Shown piece by piece: positions 1 to 8,435 of a stretch of DNA of 20,796 nucleotides. The notes under the pieces are model-generated. The model saw nothing but the letters and a program-made list of their open reading frames with translations. It searched no databases and had not been told where the DNA came from. The translations under genes were made by a program, and so were the position numbers. Each line of letters begins with the position of its first letter. The first letter of the stretch is position 1. Origin of the DNA: Chara braunii (lineage: Eukaryota > Streptophyta > Charophyceae > Charales > Characeae); the NCBI GenBank assembly GCA_003427395.1, contig BFEA01000016.1, positions 6,041,830-6,062,625 of the forward strand. The letters run 5' to 3'.

Positions 1-239
1 AATGGAACAAAAAAAAAAGAAAAAGAAGATAGTCGGAAGAGGAGGAGGAGGAGAGAAGAGGAAGGAGAAGAAGATGAGGGGGAGGCGGGGGAGGAAAGAA
101 GAAGAAGAACAACAACAAGGGATCAGTTTCCTTTTTTTTTTTTTCTTACCTGTCGTTTATCTCGCGACCTATCGATGACGAATGGAACAAAAAAAAAAGA
201 AAAAGAAGATAGTCGGAAGAGGAGGAGGAGGAGAGAAGA
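1..239. repeat. 59-bp direct repeat, 180 bp apart
   Basis: Bases 1-59 and 181-239 are identical. Each copy begins AATGGAACAAAAAAAAAAGA and runs into a purine-rich AG tract. Between them lies a GA-rich stretch and a T-run at about 131-142. The window begins exactly at the first base of the repeat. This is what a 180-bp tandem duplication or a contig end inside a tandem array would give. No coding potential is supported; the reading frames here are runs of Lys, Glu or Ser. Confidence 0.85.
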
Positions 240-240
240 A

Positions 241-272
<32 letters not shown>

Positions 273-273
273 A

Positions 274-306
<33 letters not shown>
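235..306. repeat. GAA then GAT trinucleotide microsatellites
   Basis: A GAA array (about 235-262) passes through a short mixed stretch into a GAT array (274-306). Open frames crossing it encode homopolymers of Glu, Asp, Lys, Met, Ser, His or Ile according to frame and strand. They are artefacts of the repeat, not genes. Confidence 0.95.
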
Positions 307-308
<2 letters not shown>

Positions 309-311
309 GAG

Positions 312-455
312 GGGGACGGGCGGCTCCACGGCGACGGGCGACGGGCGGCTCCACGGCGCTGGCGACTCCACGGCGCTGGCGGCTCCACGGCGACGGGCGA
401 CGGGGGAGTGAAGCTCCCAGGCGATGGCTCCACGACGACGGGCGGCTGAACCACG
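312..455. repeat. GC-rich minisatellite, 17-18 bp unit
   Basis: The unit GGCGGCTCCACGGCGAC and close variants repeat about five times, some separated by an extra GGGCGAC. Variants toward the right end have CGACTCCACGGCGCT and GCTCCACGACGAC. The frames stay open in several phases because the unit lacks stops, so I do not call a gene. Confidence 0.85.
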
Positions 456-483
456 AACTGCGCCGGCGGGGGAAGACCAAGGC

Positions 484-536
484 CCCGTTTGGACAGCCGA
501 TGCAGGCCGCGGCAGCCAGTCGGCTGTTCAAACGGG
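484..536. repeat. Short inverted repeat, 17-bp arms
   Basis: The left arm CCCGTTTGGACAGCCGA (484-500) is the reverse complement of TCGGCTGTTCAAACGGG (520-536) with one mismatch, around a 19-base GC-rich loop. Sequences of the CCGTTTGGA type also occur as terminal inverted repeats of plant MITEs, but no target-site duplication is visible and the spacer is very short. It may be a terminal inverted-repeat remnant or simply a hairpin. Confidence 0.8.
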
Positions 537-985
537 TCTACGTTTTCCCTCCAAACATCAAACAGGCCTGACTCGCCTTTTTTCAGGCCTGGTCGGACCC
601 GGTAGGCCCTGGGGACGCCAGCTGACGGCGATTCGGGGTCTGAACCCCCCCCCCGACAAGGTGTGCTGGGGGTGCCCGGCCCCCAACCGGGCCGCCCGCC
701 CGGCCAGGCCGCCTGGGACCTCCCCCGGGCAGGCGCTGGTCGACCGGGCGGCCCGGATCCGTACTCAGAAAAAAAGTTCTTTTTTTTTTTTTTGGAGTCC
801 ACACAATTTGGATCAATGTAAATGCTAACTAACCTCACAATGACAAGATATGCACATTCACTATTCAGTATTCACTGTACACTGTGGTGACTGTGCAGTG
901 TGCACCATAATATTCCGTGGAGTTGAGCACCTGCTCCTGCTCATTTACAAGGGCTTTATACCCAGCCTGCCACAGTCAAAGAGTT
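537..985. other. Non-coding stretch, GC-rich then AT-richer
   Basis: I see no supported gene. The left part (to about 770) is very GC-rich and contains a ten-base C run at 645-654 and CAGGCCTG boxes near 565 and 585. It ends at a 14-base T run (780-793). Composition then shifts toward AT. The long open frames on both strands here come from the GC bias and have no recognisable motifs. Confidence 0.6.
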
Positions 986-1340
986 TGTCACCCGCCATTC
1001 TGGTCAGAGACTGGACACCGTTTCTGGACTCGGACTGCAATGTCTCTGGGCCTGAGTGCGATCTTTGTTAACCACCATTCTGGCCTGAGACTGAACTACC
1101 TAGGCATGTGTTTGCACTTTGTTAGCCCGCCATTCTGACACGAGTTTGAACTCCATTTTGGCCTTGGGCTGGCTGGATATGGGCCTCTATCTTGGACTTT
1201 GTTAACCCATCATTCTGACCTGAGTTTGAACGATGTTTAGGTCTTGGCCTGGACTAGCCAGGCATGAGTTTGGACTTTGTGAACCCAGCATTTTGTCCCG
1301 ACTTGGGGTGGACTGTTTGGACGATGTTAACAAGCCACTC
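986..1340. repeat. Degenerate tandem repeat, about 80-bp unit
   Basis: Units begin at about 986, 1067, 1121, 1201, 1279 and 1325. Each starts with a form of GTTAACCCRCCATTCTG followed by a form of ACCTGAGTTTGAAC, and most end GGACTTT before the next unit. Full units are 78-81 bp, and two are shortened to about 54 and 46 bp. The copies are strongly diverged, so the array is old. No open frame runs through it with a constant product. Confidence 0.8.
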
Positions 1341-1729
1341 TTCCCTCCAGGACTTGAAGGGGATGCCTTTTGCCTCAGCCTTCGATAGTACTAGACCTGA
1401 CGACTGAGGGAAAGGACTCTAGGACAAAAGTTGGCCTGCCCAACTACATGAAGGGGTAGGGAGCCATGATGGACATTCATGTTCAAGGTCTATGTTGGTA
1501 AAACGCTAGAATGCGAGCCCAGATTTCCATTATATGCTGCAACACTAGCACAGTAGAGAGAGAGCTCACCAGCTACTTAGGCGAGCAACAGTGGACGGTT
1601 GCTGGCCATGCAGCAGCAGGAGGTCAGAATCCTACAAGCAAAATTTAAATGGAGGACCCTGCACTCCAATCAGCGATTAGGAGGGCGAAGAGGGTACTGA
1701 AAGATGGAGAGCAACATTTAGACTCCACC

Positions 1730-1733
<4 letters not shown>
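1341..1733. other. No gene seen
   Basis: The sequence is unique and of mixed composition between the tandem array and the TC microsatellite. It contains short AGAGAGAG and CAGCAGCAGG runs near 1555 and 1610. I see no open frame with a recognisable motif. Confidence 0.5.
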
Positions 1734-1794
<61 letters not shown>

Positions 1795-1813
1795 CCCCCC
1801 CCCCCCCCCCCCC
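1734..1813. repeat. (TC)n microsatellite joined to a C22 run
   Basis: Alternating C and T run from 1734 to 1791, followed directly by 22 C residues (1792-1813), then GCCCC. The reverse strand reads as a G run followed by (GA)n. The pure polypurine/polypyrimidine strand asymmetry could form triplex or G-rich structures. The poly-Leu-Ser and Arg-Glu frames across it are not genes. Confidence 0.97.
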
Positions 1814-1910
1814 GCCCCTTTGACACGCATTGAAGTTAGATGCTGTAAGGAAAGAAGTTGTTGACTCTGAGTACTCCAGACAGCATATAGGAGATTTGGC
1901 TGGCTGTCCG

Positions 1911-2234
1911 TCATTGGACACTTTCACGTGGGAAGATGATGCTGGGCCAGAGACTGAAGTTCGAAAAAATAGTTCTTATCTGCCATTTGGATTCTGACAC
2001 CTCTTCCCCCATTGGCACAAGAACAACAATGCCAAATATCTCTGAGCTGAGAAAGCTGTCTAAAATAGCATTCAGTTCGGTGAATGCAGGTTTCTTGGAG
2101 TCTTCTGCTGTCATCTCCCGATTCTTTGATTCTCTTGCCTCTGGCACGCTCTTCTGCCGGGATGGGATCCTTGAAAAGGAGAGTTGGCTCCGTGACTGGT
2201 CAGAGACCCATGTAAAACTCTCAAGAGTCGTCAT
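1911..2234 (-). CDS. Unidentified open frame, possible exon
   Basis: This is a 107-codon minus-strand frame of balanced amino-acid composition. Its middle is free of low complexity and includes a hydrophobic segment (EIFGIVVLVPMG). I do not recognise any family. The plus strand is also open across 1936-2310, so openness alone means little. An upstream minus-strand segment near 2357-2383 encodes a similar string (DQLRTST against DQLRMTT), which hints at a duplicated exon start. It could equally be non-coding. Confidence 0.15.
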   Translation of the reverse strand: MTTLESFTWVSDQSRSQLSFSRIPSRQKSVPEARESKNREMTAEDSKKPAFTELNAILDSFLSSEIFGIVVLVPMGEEVSESKWQIRTIFSNFSLWPSIIFPRESVQ

Positions 2235-3682
2235 CCGCAGTTGGTCCTTTTATCGAAGGAGGTATCATCCCCTAACATCAATTGTATCCAGATTTGAGCT
2301 GTTGATCTAGCTGCCAACAGTTCCACGTGTCTACCTTTCACCCACCAAGAAGGTACTCGTCCGCAACTGGTCCTCTTTGAGATGTTGCTGAGAACCGTGT
2401 CGACCTCAATCTAACCCGACACACAGCGAATCAAATGCATGAATATTCAATTACACTATCATGATTTTTTTCTTGTGCATCTTCTCGCACCAACACCAGG
2501 AACCATTGATCTAGATTTGCATTGCACTGTTCAACAGCATTTTAGATGTCGGTTTAAGGGATGACACGACATGTGTGGTAGTACACCACTCACTGGAAAA
2601 GGTACAGGCTTGGATGGTGAAGATATCCCACAATTCACTGCTTGTTTGAGATAAGAGTTCCTGCCTCAAGCGTTTGGGAATTGTGGCACTTCTGGAGGCC
2701 ATGTCACTTAATGGGTGACCAGAATCAACCAGGCCAACAGCGGACCGCCTTGAAATTGAACAGAATGCGGAAGTCTCTCGTTGTCCCCTTTTTTTCCCTC
2801 GTTCTTCCAAAGAATGCAACAGCCTTGAGATATCATGATCGGAGTGACTGAACCCAGGTAATTCAGAATTGTCTTATTCAGTTCATCTCATTATCTGTAT
2901 TACAACAGTTCGTGGGTACACCAACTGAGCTAGGCCCCTTCGTGGAAATCACTCGTTGGTTTACCTGATGCTTTTCATCTCTTTCTTGGATGACATCTGA
3001 AGGACAGGCAAGTACATAAGGAGCTGACTTGACCCTTACGTCAATCCCTGCGTCAAGTGAGCCCCATGTTCATTTCTTGTTTCCTTCCAATCTTCAATCT
3101 ATACTCGTGCACTTCCAAAGAGTAAATCCAGACAGAAACACGAGCACATTTCCCAGATGGAAACACAAGTACAGAGCATGCGTCTAGACAGTCCTTCCGC
3201 CTTTTATATCCACATACAGGAGGTATCTAGCACAATCTGCATATAGGTGGAGCACACATCACCAAATCCCACTTTCCAATTCTTGCTGATACCAATTCAA
3301 GCTGTTTCCCCCTATTGAGCAACCAGGTTCACTCACCTTATCCTCCCTGGACAAGGTATGTTCCATCCTTACTGAACTGCCTGCCCAGAGGGGAGCCCTG
3401 CAACAACAATCAGAGCAACCTGGAAGGTTGACATGGGTTGGAATTTCACTCCACCCACATGTGCCGTGGATCAAAAAGCATCTGCGGCTGGGATCTGGAC
3501 AGCTTCCTGCTAATTTGAATTCAATCCATGTGGCTCCTGTACAAGTGAGCCCGCTGATGCGACAGAAAATCTTACAATGGACTGCCATCTGGCTGAATTT
3601 AGAAGCTGCTGGTGACCTGGCTGCTAGCTCACTCATACAACGCACTGCTGACTACAGTCCATTGATTACATAGATTGACAGG
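2235..3682. other. No supported gene; small repeats only
   Basis: Frames on both strands are short and lack recognisable motifs. Small direct repeats are visible: TCCGCARYTGGTCCT near 2231 and 2359, and a GGAAACACAAGTACA-like pair near 3131 and 3156. The plus-strand frame 3428-3673 has a plausible composition but matches nothing I know. Undetected short exons are possible because the LRR exon just to the right implies that minus-strand genes once lay here. Confidence 0.4.
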
Positions 3683-3911
3683 TCAGGTCAACCACGTTCT
3701 CTGATACAATTGCCAGGGAGCTGCAGCGATTTGTGTCATGCAGGGACATCTATCTGTCTTGACTCTTGAGCTGAAATGGAAAAATACAGACAAATGGGTA
3801 CAAGCAAAGTGGAGCCACCTGAGGAGGAGTTCCTCCACATTTGGGCAACGCCTCATCAATGCAGCCAACACCTCATCTGATGCCCTGAGGCACCAAGACA
3901 GATTCAGGTAC
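3683..3911 (-). CDS. Leucine-rich-repeat exon fragment (F-box/LRR-like)
   Basis: The minus-strand frame contains YLNLSWCLRASDEVLAAL followed by MRRCPNVEELLLR. This is the cysteine-containing LRR pattern (leucines, then a Cys, then D..L..L...CP.LEEL.L) of F-box/LRR and AMN1-type proteins, which bind other proteins, often ubiquitin-ligase substrates. A pyrimidine-rich tract ending TTGAGCAG lies just upstream as a 3' splice site. A CTCAG|GTGG donor ends the segment, giving an exon at 3819-3911 of exactly 93 bases. A second good acceptor (CCATTTCAG, 3771-3773) would close a 48-base in-frame intron. The following part reaches a stop at 3683 and looks poorly conserved. No F-box and no further LRR units were found nearby, so I take it as a gene relic or an isolated exon. 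The LRR identity is fairly safe; the host gene is unknown. Confidence 0.55.
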
Positions 3912-3958
3912 CTGCTCAAGAAAACGCAAGCGATAAAGGGAAAAACACCAAAAATTTA

Positions 3959-4214
3959 GCTTCAAATGTACTGCGGCAGTTGCAATGCAGTAACTGCAGG
4001 ACATAAAAACAACAAACCCGGTCATTGAATTTTGGCTTCGGGTTGACTGCAGTAACTGAGGTCCAGTATCTCCATGGGATCGAAACAAAACCCAGCCATC
4101 AAAGTTTGGCTTTCAATCGGCTGCATTAACTGGAGGACAGAAAAGCAAAACCCAGTCATGAACATTTGGCTTCGAGTTCATTAGAGTACCTGAAGTTACT
4201 GCAGGACATAATTG
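3959..4214. repeat. Degenerate tandem repeat, 60-75 bp unit
   Basis: Four units begin at about 3959, 4035, 4109 and 4169. Each starts GCTTC/GCTTT and carries versions of CTGCAGTAACTG, AGGACATAAAA and AAACCCAGTCAT before TTTGGCTTC. The last unit is truncated near 4214. The array lies just upstream, on the minus strand, of the LRR exon. Confidence 0.8.
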
Positions 4215-4398
4215 ATTTGCACCATTCCAAGGGAAACATCACTCACATGTTTCATTGCATGCATGTATATACTACATAATTATATTTACACATGCACACA
4301 AAAGGAACATAAAATTCATTGAGAATGATAAATGCATACCCTCGATTGTGAGTCCACCCTGCAGGCAATGCACCTTGCAAAGTACTTTGTGGGGGTGG

Positions 4399-4850
4399 TG
4401 CGAGGCTCAAGGCCTCGGTAAGCCCTACTGGGCCTTGTTATCAGCAAGGTCGGCCGCCCTAAGTGAAGGCAGGCCCGACCTAGGCCTATTTTGGACTACC
4501 ACGCAACTGGGGAAAATTCAGGCAGTTGCGCAGCACCAGTTAGTTGAAAGTGCCCAGGCCCAGGCTGCCTTTATCGTATGTAATGGAGGCAGGCCCTGGG
4601 CCAGATACGCAACATGGACCGAACACAGGTTGCGGAAATTTGGGCACGGGTAACCACCACAGGCCCTGGGCCTGATTCGTTCGGACTGAGGCTCAGCCTC
4701 TTGGGGCCTACCGAGAGCTTCTGGGCCGGGGCCCAGTGCAGCCTTGCCGCACGCAGCAGGCAGGCCACTTCCATTTAGGAAAGGGCCTGCCTCCAGATTC
4801 GGCATTCGGGCACTGGCTGCATGCTGCGCTAATCGCTGGCCAGGCCCATG
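4399..4850 (-). repeat. Dispersed TTCACTTAG repeat, copy A (partial)
   Basis: This copy aligns along its length with 10463-10900 (copy B). Both share GCGAGG near the left edge, CGGCCGCCCTAAGTGAAGGC, AAATTCAGGCAGTTGCGCAG, the string ACCACAGGCCCTGGGCCTGA, and TTCGGGTGCTGGCTGCATGC or a variant. I orient the family so that its start codon end is 5', which puts A on the minus strand. It lacks the 5' half (start codon, TGACGTCA box and splice-donor-like site) found in B, C and D. The terminal stem-loop is at about 4452-4474. The many GGCC-containing open frames are not conserved as protein between A and B. Confidence 0.85.
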
Positions 4851-5090
4851 TGATGAGAACTATCTGATGTGCGATTGACGCATCTGGAAGGAGAGGGCAG
4901 AGTTATCTGAAGGGCCCTGGACGAAACTGGGTCACGGTCACCATGCCAACCCGCCGGGAGTAGAGCACACATGCTTTGCTGCTTTGTCCTTTGTCTGCTC
5001 ACTGCTCTGATAGATGGGTTATGAGGGGCAGGCCAGCCCTACAGGGGAGGCGAGTACCGGACGTCTATAACTAAGCACCGGCGAGGTTAC

Positions 5091-5280
5091 CTTCCATTGA
5101 CCGTGATCGTCGTCCTGTCTGCGACGTAAAATAATTCCTGAGGACTTCGGGGGTCGTCCTTAAACGCCTCTTCATTAGCCAATCGGTCGGTGTAAGGCTC
5201 GCTGCACACGAGGGTAAACATTGTGCAGGGCTGGCCAGCTCTGCATACACTCGGGGCACAGGGGTGGGCCGTGTGCACAC
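5091..5280 (-). CDS. Unidentified exon candidate
   Basis: The minus strand encodes a segment beginning at about CTMFTLVCSEPYTDRLANEE and ending RTTITVNGR. It has a protein-like composition and no low complexity. It is bounded on its 3' side by AATGGAAG|GTAACC, a fair 5' splice site. A CTTAAG at about 5279-5284 could be its acceptor and would put it in frame with the small upstream exon at 5554-5584. I recognise no family. An overlapping second minus frame (5071-5334) is also open and is richer in Arg and Ser, so the frame choice rests on composition only. Confidence 0.28.
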
Positions 5281-5682
5281 CTTAAGACACGCACGCCATC
5301 CGGATCGCTCAGGAACACTGACGTCAAGCGACAATCAAGAAGAATTGAGAGAGGGGTAGATTTCAGGTGATCAATTCGGGAAAGATTCCACTCTGCAAAC
5401 AGCCATGCAAATGATTCTATTTTTATTTTTGATTAGTTAGATGTTACAGCCATTAACACATCTGACAGACAGCACAGGTAGAAATTACTGTGTGCTTTCT
5501 GTGTGCGGACTAGTCAAAATAATATAGTTCCGTTTGTAGGAATCTGGACTTACCTGTTGGGCCCGAATGTGTAGACTCTGACATGGCCACCAATTAATTA
5601 ATTTATTTATTTTAAATTGGTCTGTGCACTACGCTGCGGTAGGCATAAAGTGTGACCTAGTTCAGATACAGTGCTGTAGCTT
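5281..5682. other. AT-rich flank upstream of the retroelement
   Basis: Apart from the tiny minus-strand exon candidate, I see no gene. The sequence is AT-rich, with TTAATTAATTTATTTATTTTAAATT at 5594-5618. If the Ty3/gypsy element at 5683 had a 5' LTR and primer-binding site they should lie here. I find no TG...CA-bounded copy of anything downstream and no clear initiator-Met tRNA complement. Confidence 0.45.
5554..5584 (-). CDS. Possible first exon with consensus splice donor
   Basis: On the minus strand an ATG at 5584-5582 opens a ten-codon frame (MSESTHSGPT). It ends at CAACAG|GTAAGTCC, a perfect CAG|GTAAGT 5' splice site. The leftover single base is compatible with the phase of the candidate exon at 5091-5280. 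Such sites occur by chance, and there is no homology support. Confidence 0.22.
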
Positions 5683-6114
5683 ATGAGTGACAGGGAGAAC
5701 ACTAGCGAGGACGATAGGATCCTGCGATCAGCAAGGCACCCTATAGCCCACGTGGCATTAGGACCCGAGGGTGACAGATACCTGTTCTGCCAGCAAAGGG
5801 AGAGACAGCAGAAGCAGCGTAGAGCTAGGGCCGCAGAGGCAAGCAGAGAATTCGCAAGCGAAGCCGCTACTTCAGCAGCCATGGCCACAGTTGCGCAGCA
5901 AAGCTCTCAGGCTAGTAGTTCAGCGACTGTAGGGGCAACGGTCGCACAGACCCTGAGTCAGTCCCCTGGCGTCATGGCAAGCCAGCAGTTAGTGTTAACT
6001 CCCGAGGAGGTTGCCACACAGCGAGAAAATCCTAAGGAGGCACAACTACACAAGGCGTTAGGAGAGATAAAGGAAGAAAAGGAGAGAATGCTTAGACGTA
6101 AGTCAAGGATGTAG
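5683..6114 (+). pseudogene. gag: Gag N-terminal region, broken
   Basis: The 143-codon frame opens with MSDRENTSEDDRILRSARHP. It continues through a Gln/Arg-rich helix (RERQQKQRRARAAEASRE), an Ala/Ser/Thr-rich low-complexity stretch, and a charged coiled-coil-like tail (EEKERMLRRKSRM). A TAG stop follows, but the same frame continues with RRQADLRELRGDGPDAYG to about 6170. That suggests the stop replaced a sense codon. The frame then switches to that of the next segment. No enzymatic motif is expected here; this is the variable part of Gag before the capsid-like core. Confidence 0.6.
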
Positions 6115-6148
6115 CGGAGACAAGCGGACCTTAGAGAGTTAAGAGGAG

Positions 6149-6919
6149 ATGGACCTGACGCATATGGATGATGATGTGAAGATCGAGAGAACCGCCCTGC
6201 TAGATGTAATAGAGATGCAGGACTATCACACGACACTTTTACAGGACATTCAACAGAGCCTGGCCGTGCTGGCTGGGAGAGCTCAGGTAGCACCATCACC
6301 ATCAGGGCCTTGTGCCTGGCCTGTGGTACAGCCTCCTCCTTTTGTCCCACCGGTGACTGGAGTATCCCCATTCGTAGTTTCTCCAGCATCGGTCCAGGCC
6401 GCTTCCCTATTAGGTATGCCTTTGACAGGCGGGTTCTCAGCAGGTCTTAGCGTACAGATTTTTGTACAGACAATGTATTCCCAACCTCCGTTACAGACTA
6501 CAGTAACTGGGCAGCCTGCTGTCTCGCTGCCAGCACAGCCGCAGGGCACACAGCCTCAACAGCAGCTAATGCTGCAGCTTGTGCCCCATGGTCCACAGCC
6601 TGGAGTAGCGCAGGTATCGGGACAAGGCCAGTGGGTTCCAAAGACTGCCATCACCTCGCCTAAACCCTTTTCAGGGGATAAGAGAGGCGAAGACCTTGAC
6701 ACATGGTTGAGGTCAATACCAGTGTACGTGAAGTGTAAGTTAACCTTGCCGCACGAGAAAGTGTTTGTGGCTGCCTCCTACCTGGAAGGGAGTGCAGCAA
6801 GATGGTTAAGCGGGCTAGTGCAACTACAAGGATACGAACATGACTTCCGCGCTTGGGCAGTCAACCAGAAACTGGAGGGCTTCCTTAAACCGGTGGAGGA
6901 AAGGTGGCATGATCCTTAG
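6149..6919 (+). pseudogene. gag: Gag linker and capsid-like core, first half
   Basis: A 256-codon frame starts with an acidic, helix-like segment. It passes through a Pro/Gln/Val-rich linker (about 6290-6640) and enters the retrotransposon-gag domain at KPFSGDKRGEDLDTWLRSIP. That is followed by AASYLEGSAARWLSGL, the W-containing core typical of PF03732-type Gag proteins. The frame stops with TAG at 6917-6919 but reads on sensibly (DAQKATDAILTLSNRPFK) to about 7010. A frameshift then moves the homology into the next segment. The protein would form the particle shell around the element's RNA. Confidence 0.75.
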
Positions 6920-6983
6920 GACGCCCAGAAGGCCACTGATGCGATCCTGACTTTGAGCAATAGACCATTCAAGTCACTAATGG

Positions 6984-7640
6984 ATGCCATGTGTGCCTGG
7001 AGTACGCTATGACCCCCAGGTCTCGCTAACCACTTACCTAAGATGTCTTCCTATGCCACTCGGGAATCAGTTGGTGGGTGAGGCCAACATCAATGTGCAT
7101 AACTTTCCTTCGTTTAGCAAGAAGGCCCTAGACCTTGAAGCAAAGATAAGGCATGGACACCAACCCACAATGGATGGAAGGAAGAAGGCACTGCCTCCCA
7201 ACTGGAAGGCCAAAGGTCGCATTATGTTCGTCGACAACGATGGTTCCACCATCGAGTTAGACGACGACTTCCAGGAGGGAGTAGGTTCAGAGGCAGGCAG
7301 CGTAGAGGCTTCAGGGGGTGCAGCAGTCGCTGCCTCAGTCCAAAAAGGTAACGCGACCGGTAGATGCCGTGGAGGTTCCCGGTCTAGGAGTCAAGTTGAC
7401 CCTAACGCTCCTCCATGGGAGAAAGCGGGTCTCACAGAGGACGTGTGGAGAGACCAGTACACCCGGCAAGCTTGTATTCGTTGTGGCCAATATGGTCATA
7501 ACCAGTTAAAGTGTCGGAACCAGAAGGTGACCGAGAAGATCCCGCCAATCATGGGGCAGGCGACAGGATCCTCCGCTTCCCAGGGTAGCAATGTAGCCAG
7601 CAGTTTTGACACCGCCTCGGAAAACACGTCGGGCCAGTAG
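6984..7640 (+). pseudogene. gag: Gag core, second half, and CCHC zinc knuckle
   Basis: The frame carries the rest of the Gag core, with the typical leucine-rich end (TYLRCLPMPLGNQLV, ALDLEAKIRHG). An acidic, then Gly/Ser/Arg-rich spacer follows. A canonical CX2CX4HX4C knuckle, CIRCGQYGHNQLKC, lies at 7473-7514, preceded by a Trp-containing segment. All four zinc ligands are intact; this motif binds the element's RNA for packaging. A Ser/Gly-rich tail ends at the 7638-7640 stop. The upstream limit is set by a frameshift near 7005-7015, so the Met start at 6984 is probably not a true start. Confidence 0.85.
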
Positions 7641-7642
7641 GA

Positions 7643-8204
7643 ATGATAGTTGTTCCTGCTAGGGTCGAGGTGGTGGACACACCCTCACCATCTCGAGAGA
7701 TGGCCCAAGCTACTGACTCCAGTGTCGTCCCGCAAACACATTCGGACCCATCGATCCTATGTTCGTTGAATGTGTGTGAGTGCTTAGAAGAGCTAGAGGA
7801 GGAGTGGTCTAGTTCAAACCCGGACGGCTATGGCAAAAGCCCCTAAGGGTGATTTGTTCGTCGGCGAGGTAGTTGGCGGCCACAAAGTCGGGGCCTATTA
7901 TGACCCTTGGGCGACGCGGAACTTTATCAGTCACGTATGCGTTGAGAGGCTGCGCTTACAGGGGCAAGTGCAGCACCTGAGTCAACCTGTGGAGTCGACC
8001 TGCACCAACCAACAGCGCATGGTAGTCACTGACTACCTTTAAGACATAGAGTGTCTATTCTCATACGTGGAAGGGGAGTTGAGACATCGAGTCTCGTTCC
8101 TAGTCGGCGATGATCTCCCAATGGACATCTTGTTGGGTATGTACTATCTTTGGGTTGCACAACCCCAGTTTGACTGAGACAGAAAAGCGGTCAAACACAC
8201 TTTG
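7643..8204 (+). pseudogene. Retroviral-type aspartic protease and linker, decayed
   Basis: A spacer frame (7643-7846) is followed in another frame by KAPKGDLFVGEVVGGHKVGA and then YYDPWATRNFISHVCVERL. The latter matches the D-S/T-G-A-T-x-N-F-I-S active site of Ty3/gypsy proteases. The catalytic Asp remains, but the next two residues have become Pro-Trp, so it should be inactive. After a TAA at 8040-8042 the same frame gives DILLGMYYLWVAQPQFD, the flap/linker region normally followed by Trp. Here a TGA (8175-8177) occupies that position. The protease normally cuts the Gag-Pol polyprotein. Confidence 0.75.
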
Positions 8205-8435
8205 CATAGAACCAATGTCGACATCCTATCTGGCGCTCTGCGCCCAGACTACAAATGGCAGATCCTATCTAGCCTATCTACAATGCCGCTGGTGACGTCA
8301 ACAGCTCCCCGAAGTACGAGCAGATCTCGACCAATGCCATTCGCCTCAAGCATCAGGTATGTCTCTCGTATCACTCACAACCTCGATCCCCCACTCACAG
8401 ATGCCACATGCACCCAAGGACCACCATGCGCCCCA
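8205..8435 (+). repeat. Dispersed TTCACTTAG repeat, copy E (5' part)
   Basis: Bases 8205-8435 match the reverse complement of about 11010-11229 (copy B) at a level I estimate by eye as 80-85 percent. The match starts at AGAACCAATGT and includes CCCAGACTACAAATGGCAGA and AGATGCCACATGCACCCAAG. Immediately left of it the homology to B stops and the retroelement frame begins, so this is a junction. The copy has TGACGTCA at 8293-8300 and CATCAG|GTATGT at 8357. It ends before the GC-rich body and terminal stem-loop. One frame stays open across the junction (RTNVDILSGALRPDYKWQIL), as it does in copy B. Confidence 0.85.

Larger units (their letters stand above)
5683..8204 (+). mobile_element. Ty3/gypsy-like retrotransposon fragment (gag-protease)
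   Basis: This is the coding start of an LTR retrotransposon. In order it has a gag N-terminal region, a retrotransposon-gag core, a CCHC zinc knuckle, and an aspartic-protease-like domain with the protease-to-RT linker. The frame changes at least four times and there are at least four internal stops, so it cannot make a polyprotein. Reverse transcriptase, RNase H, integrase and LTRs are all absent. It breaks off at about 8205, where the sequence becomes a member of the dispersed repeat family (copy E). The Ty3 rather than Ty1 assignment rests on the gag type, the knuckle and the protease/linker pattern. Confidence 0.85.

Noticed and set aside
146-838. Long open frames on both strands over the microsatellites
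   Set aside because: They consist of homopolymers and GC-bias peptides with no motif, and several frames are open at once.
1645-1927. Open frames across the TC/C tract
   Set aside because: The Leu-Ser and Arg-Glu-Gly runs come from the repeat, and the flanks carry no domain.
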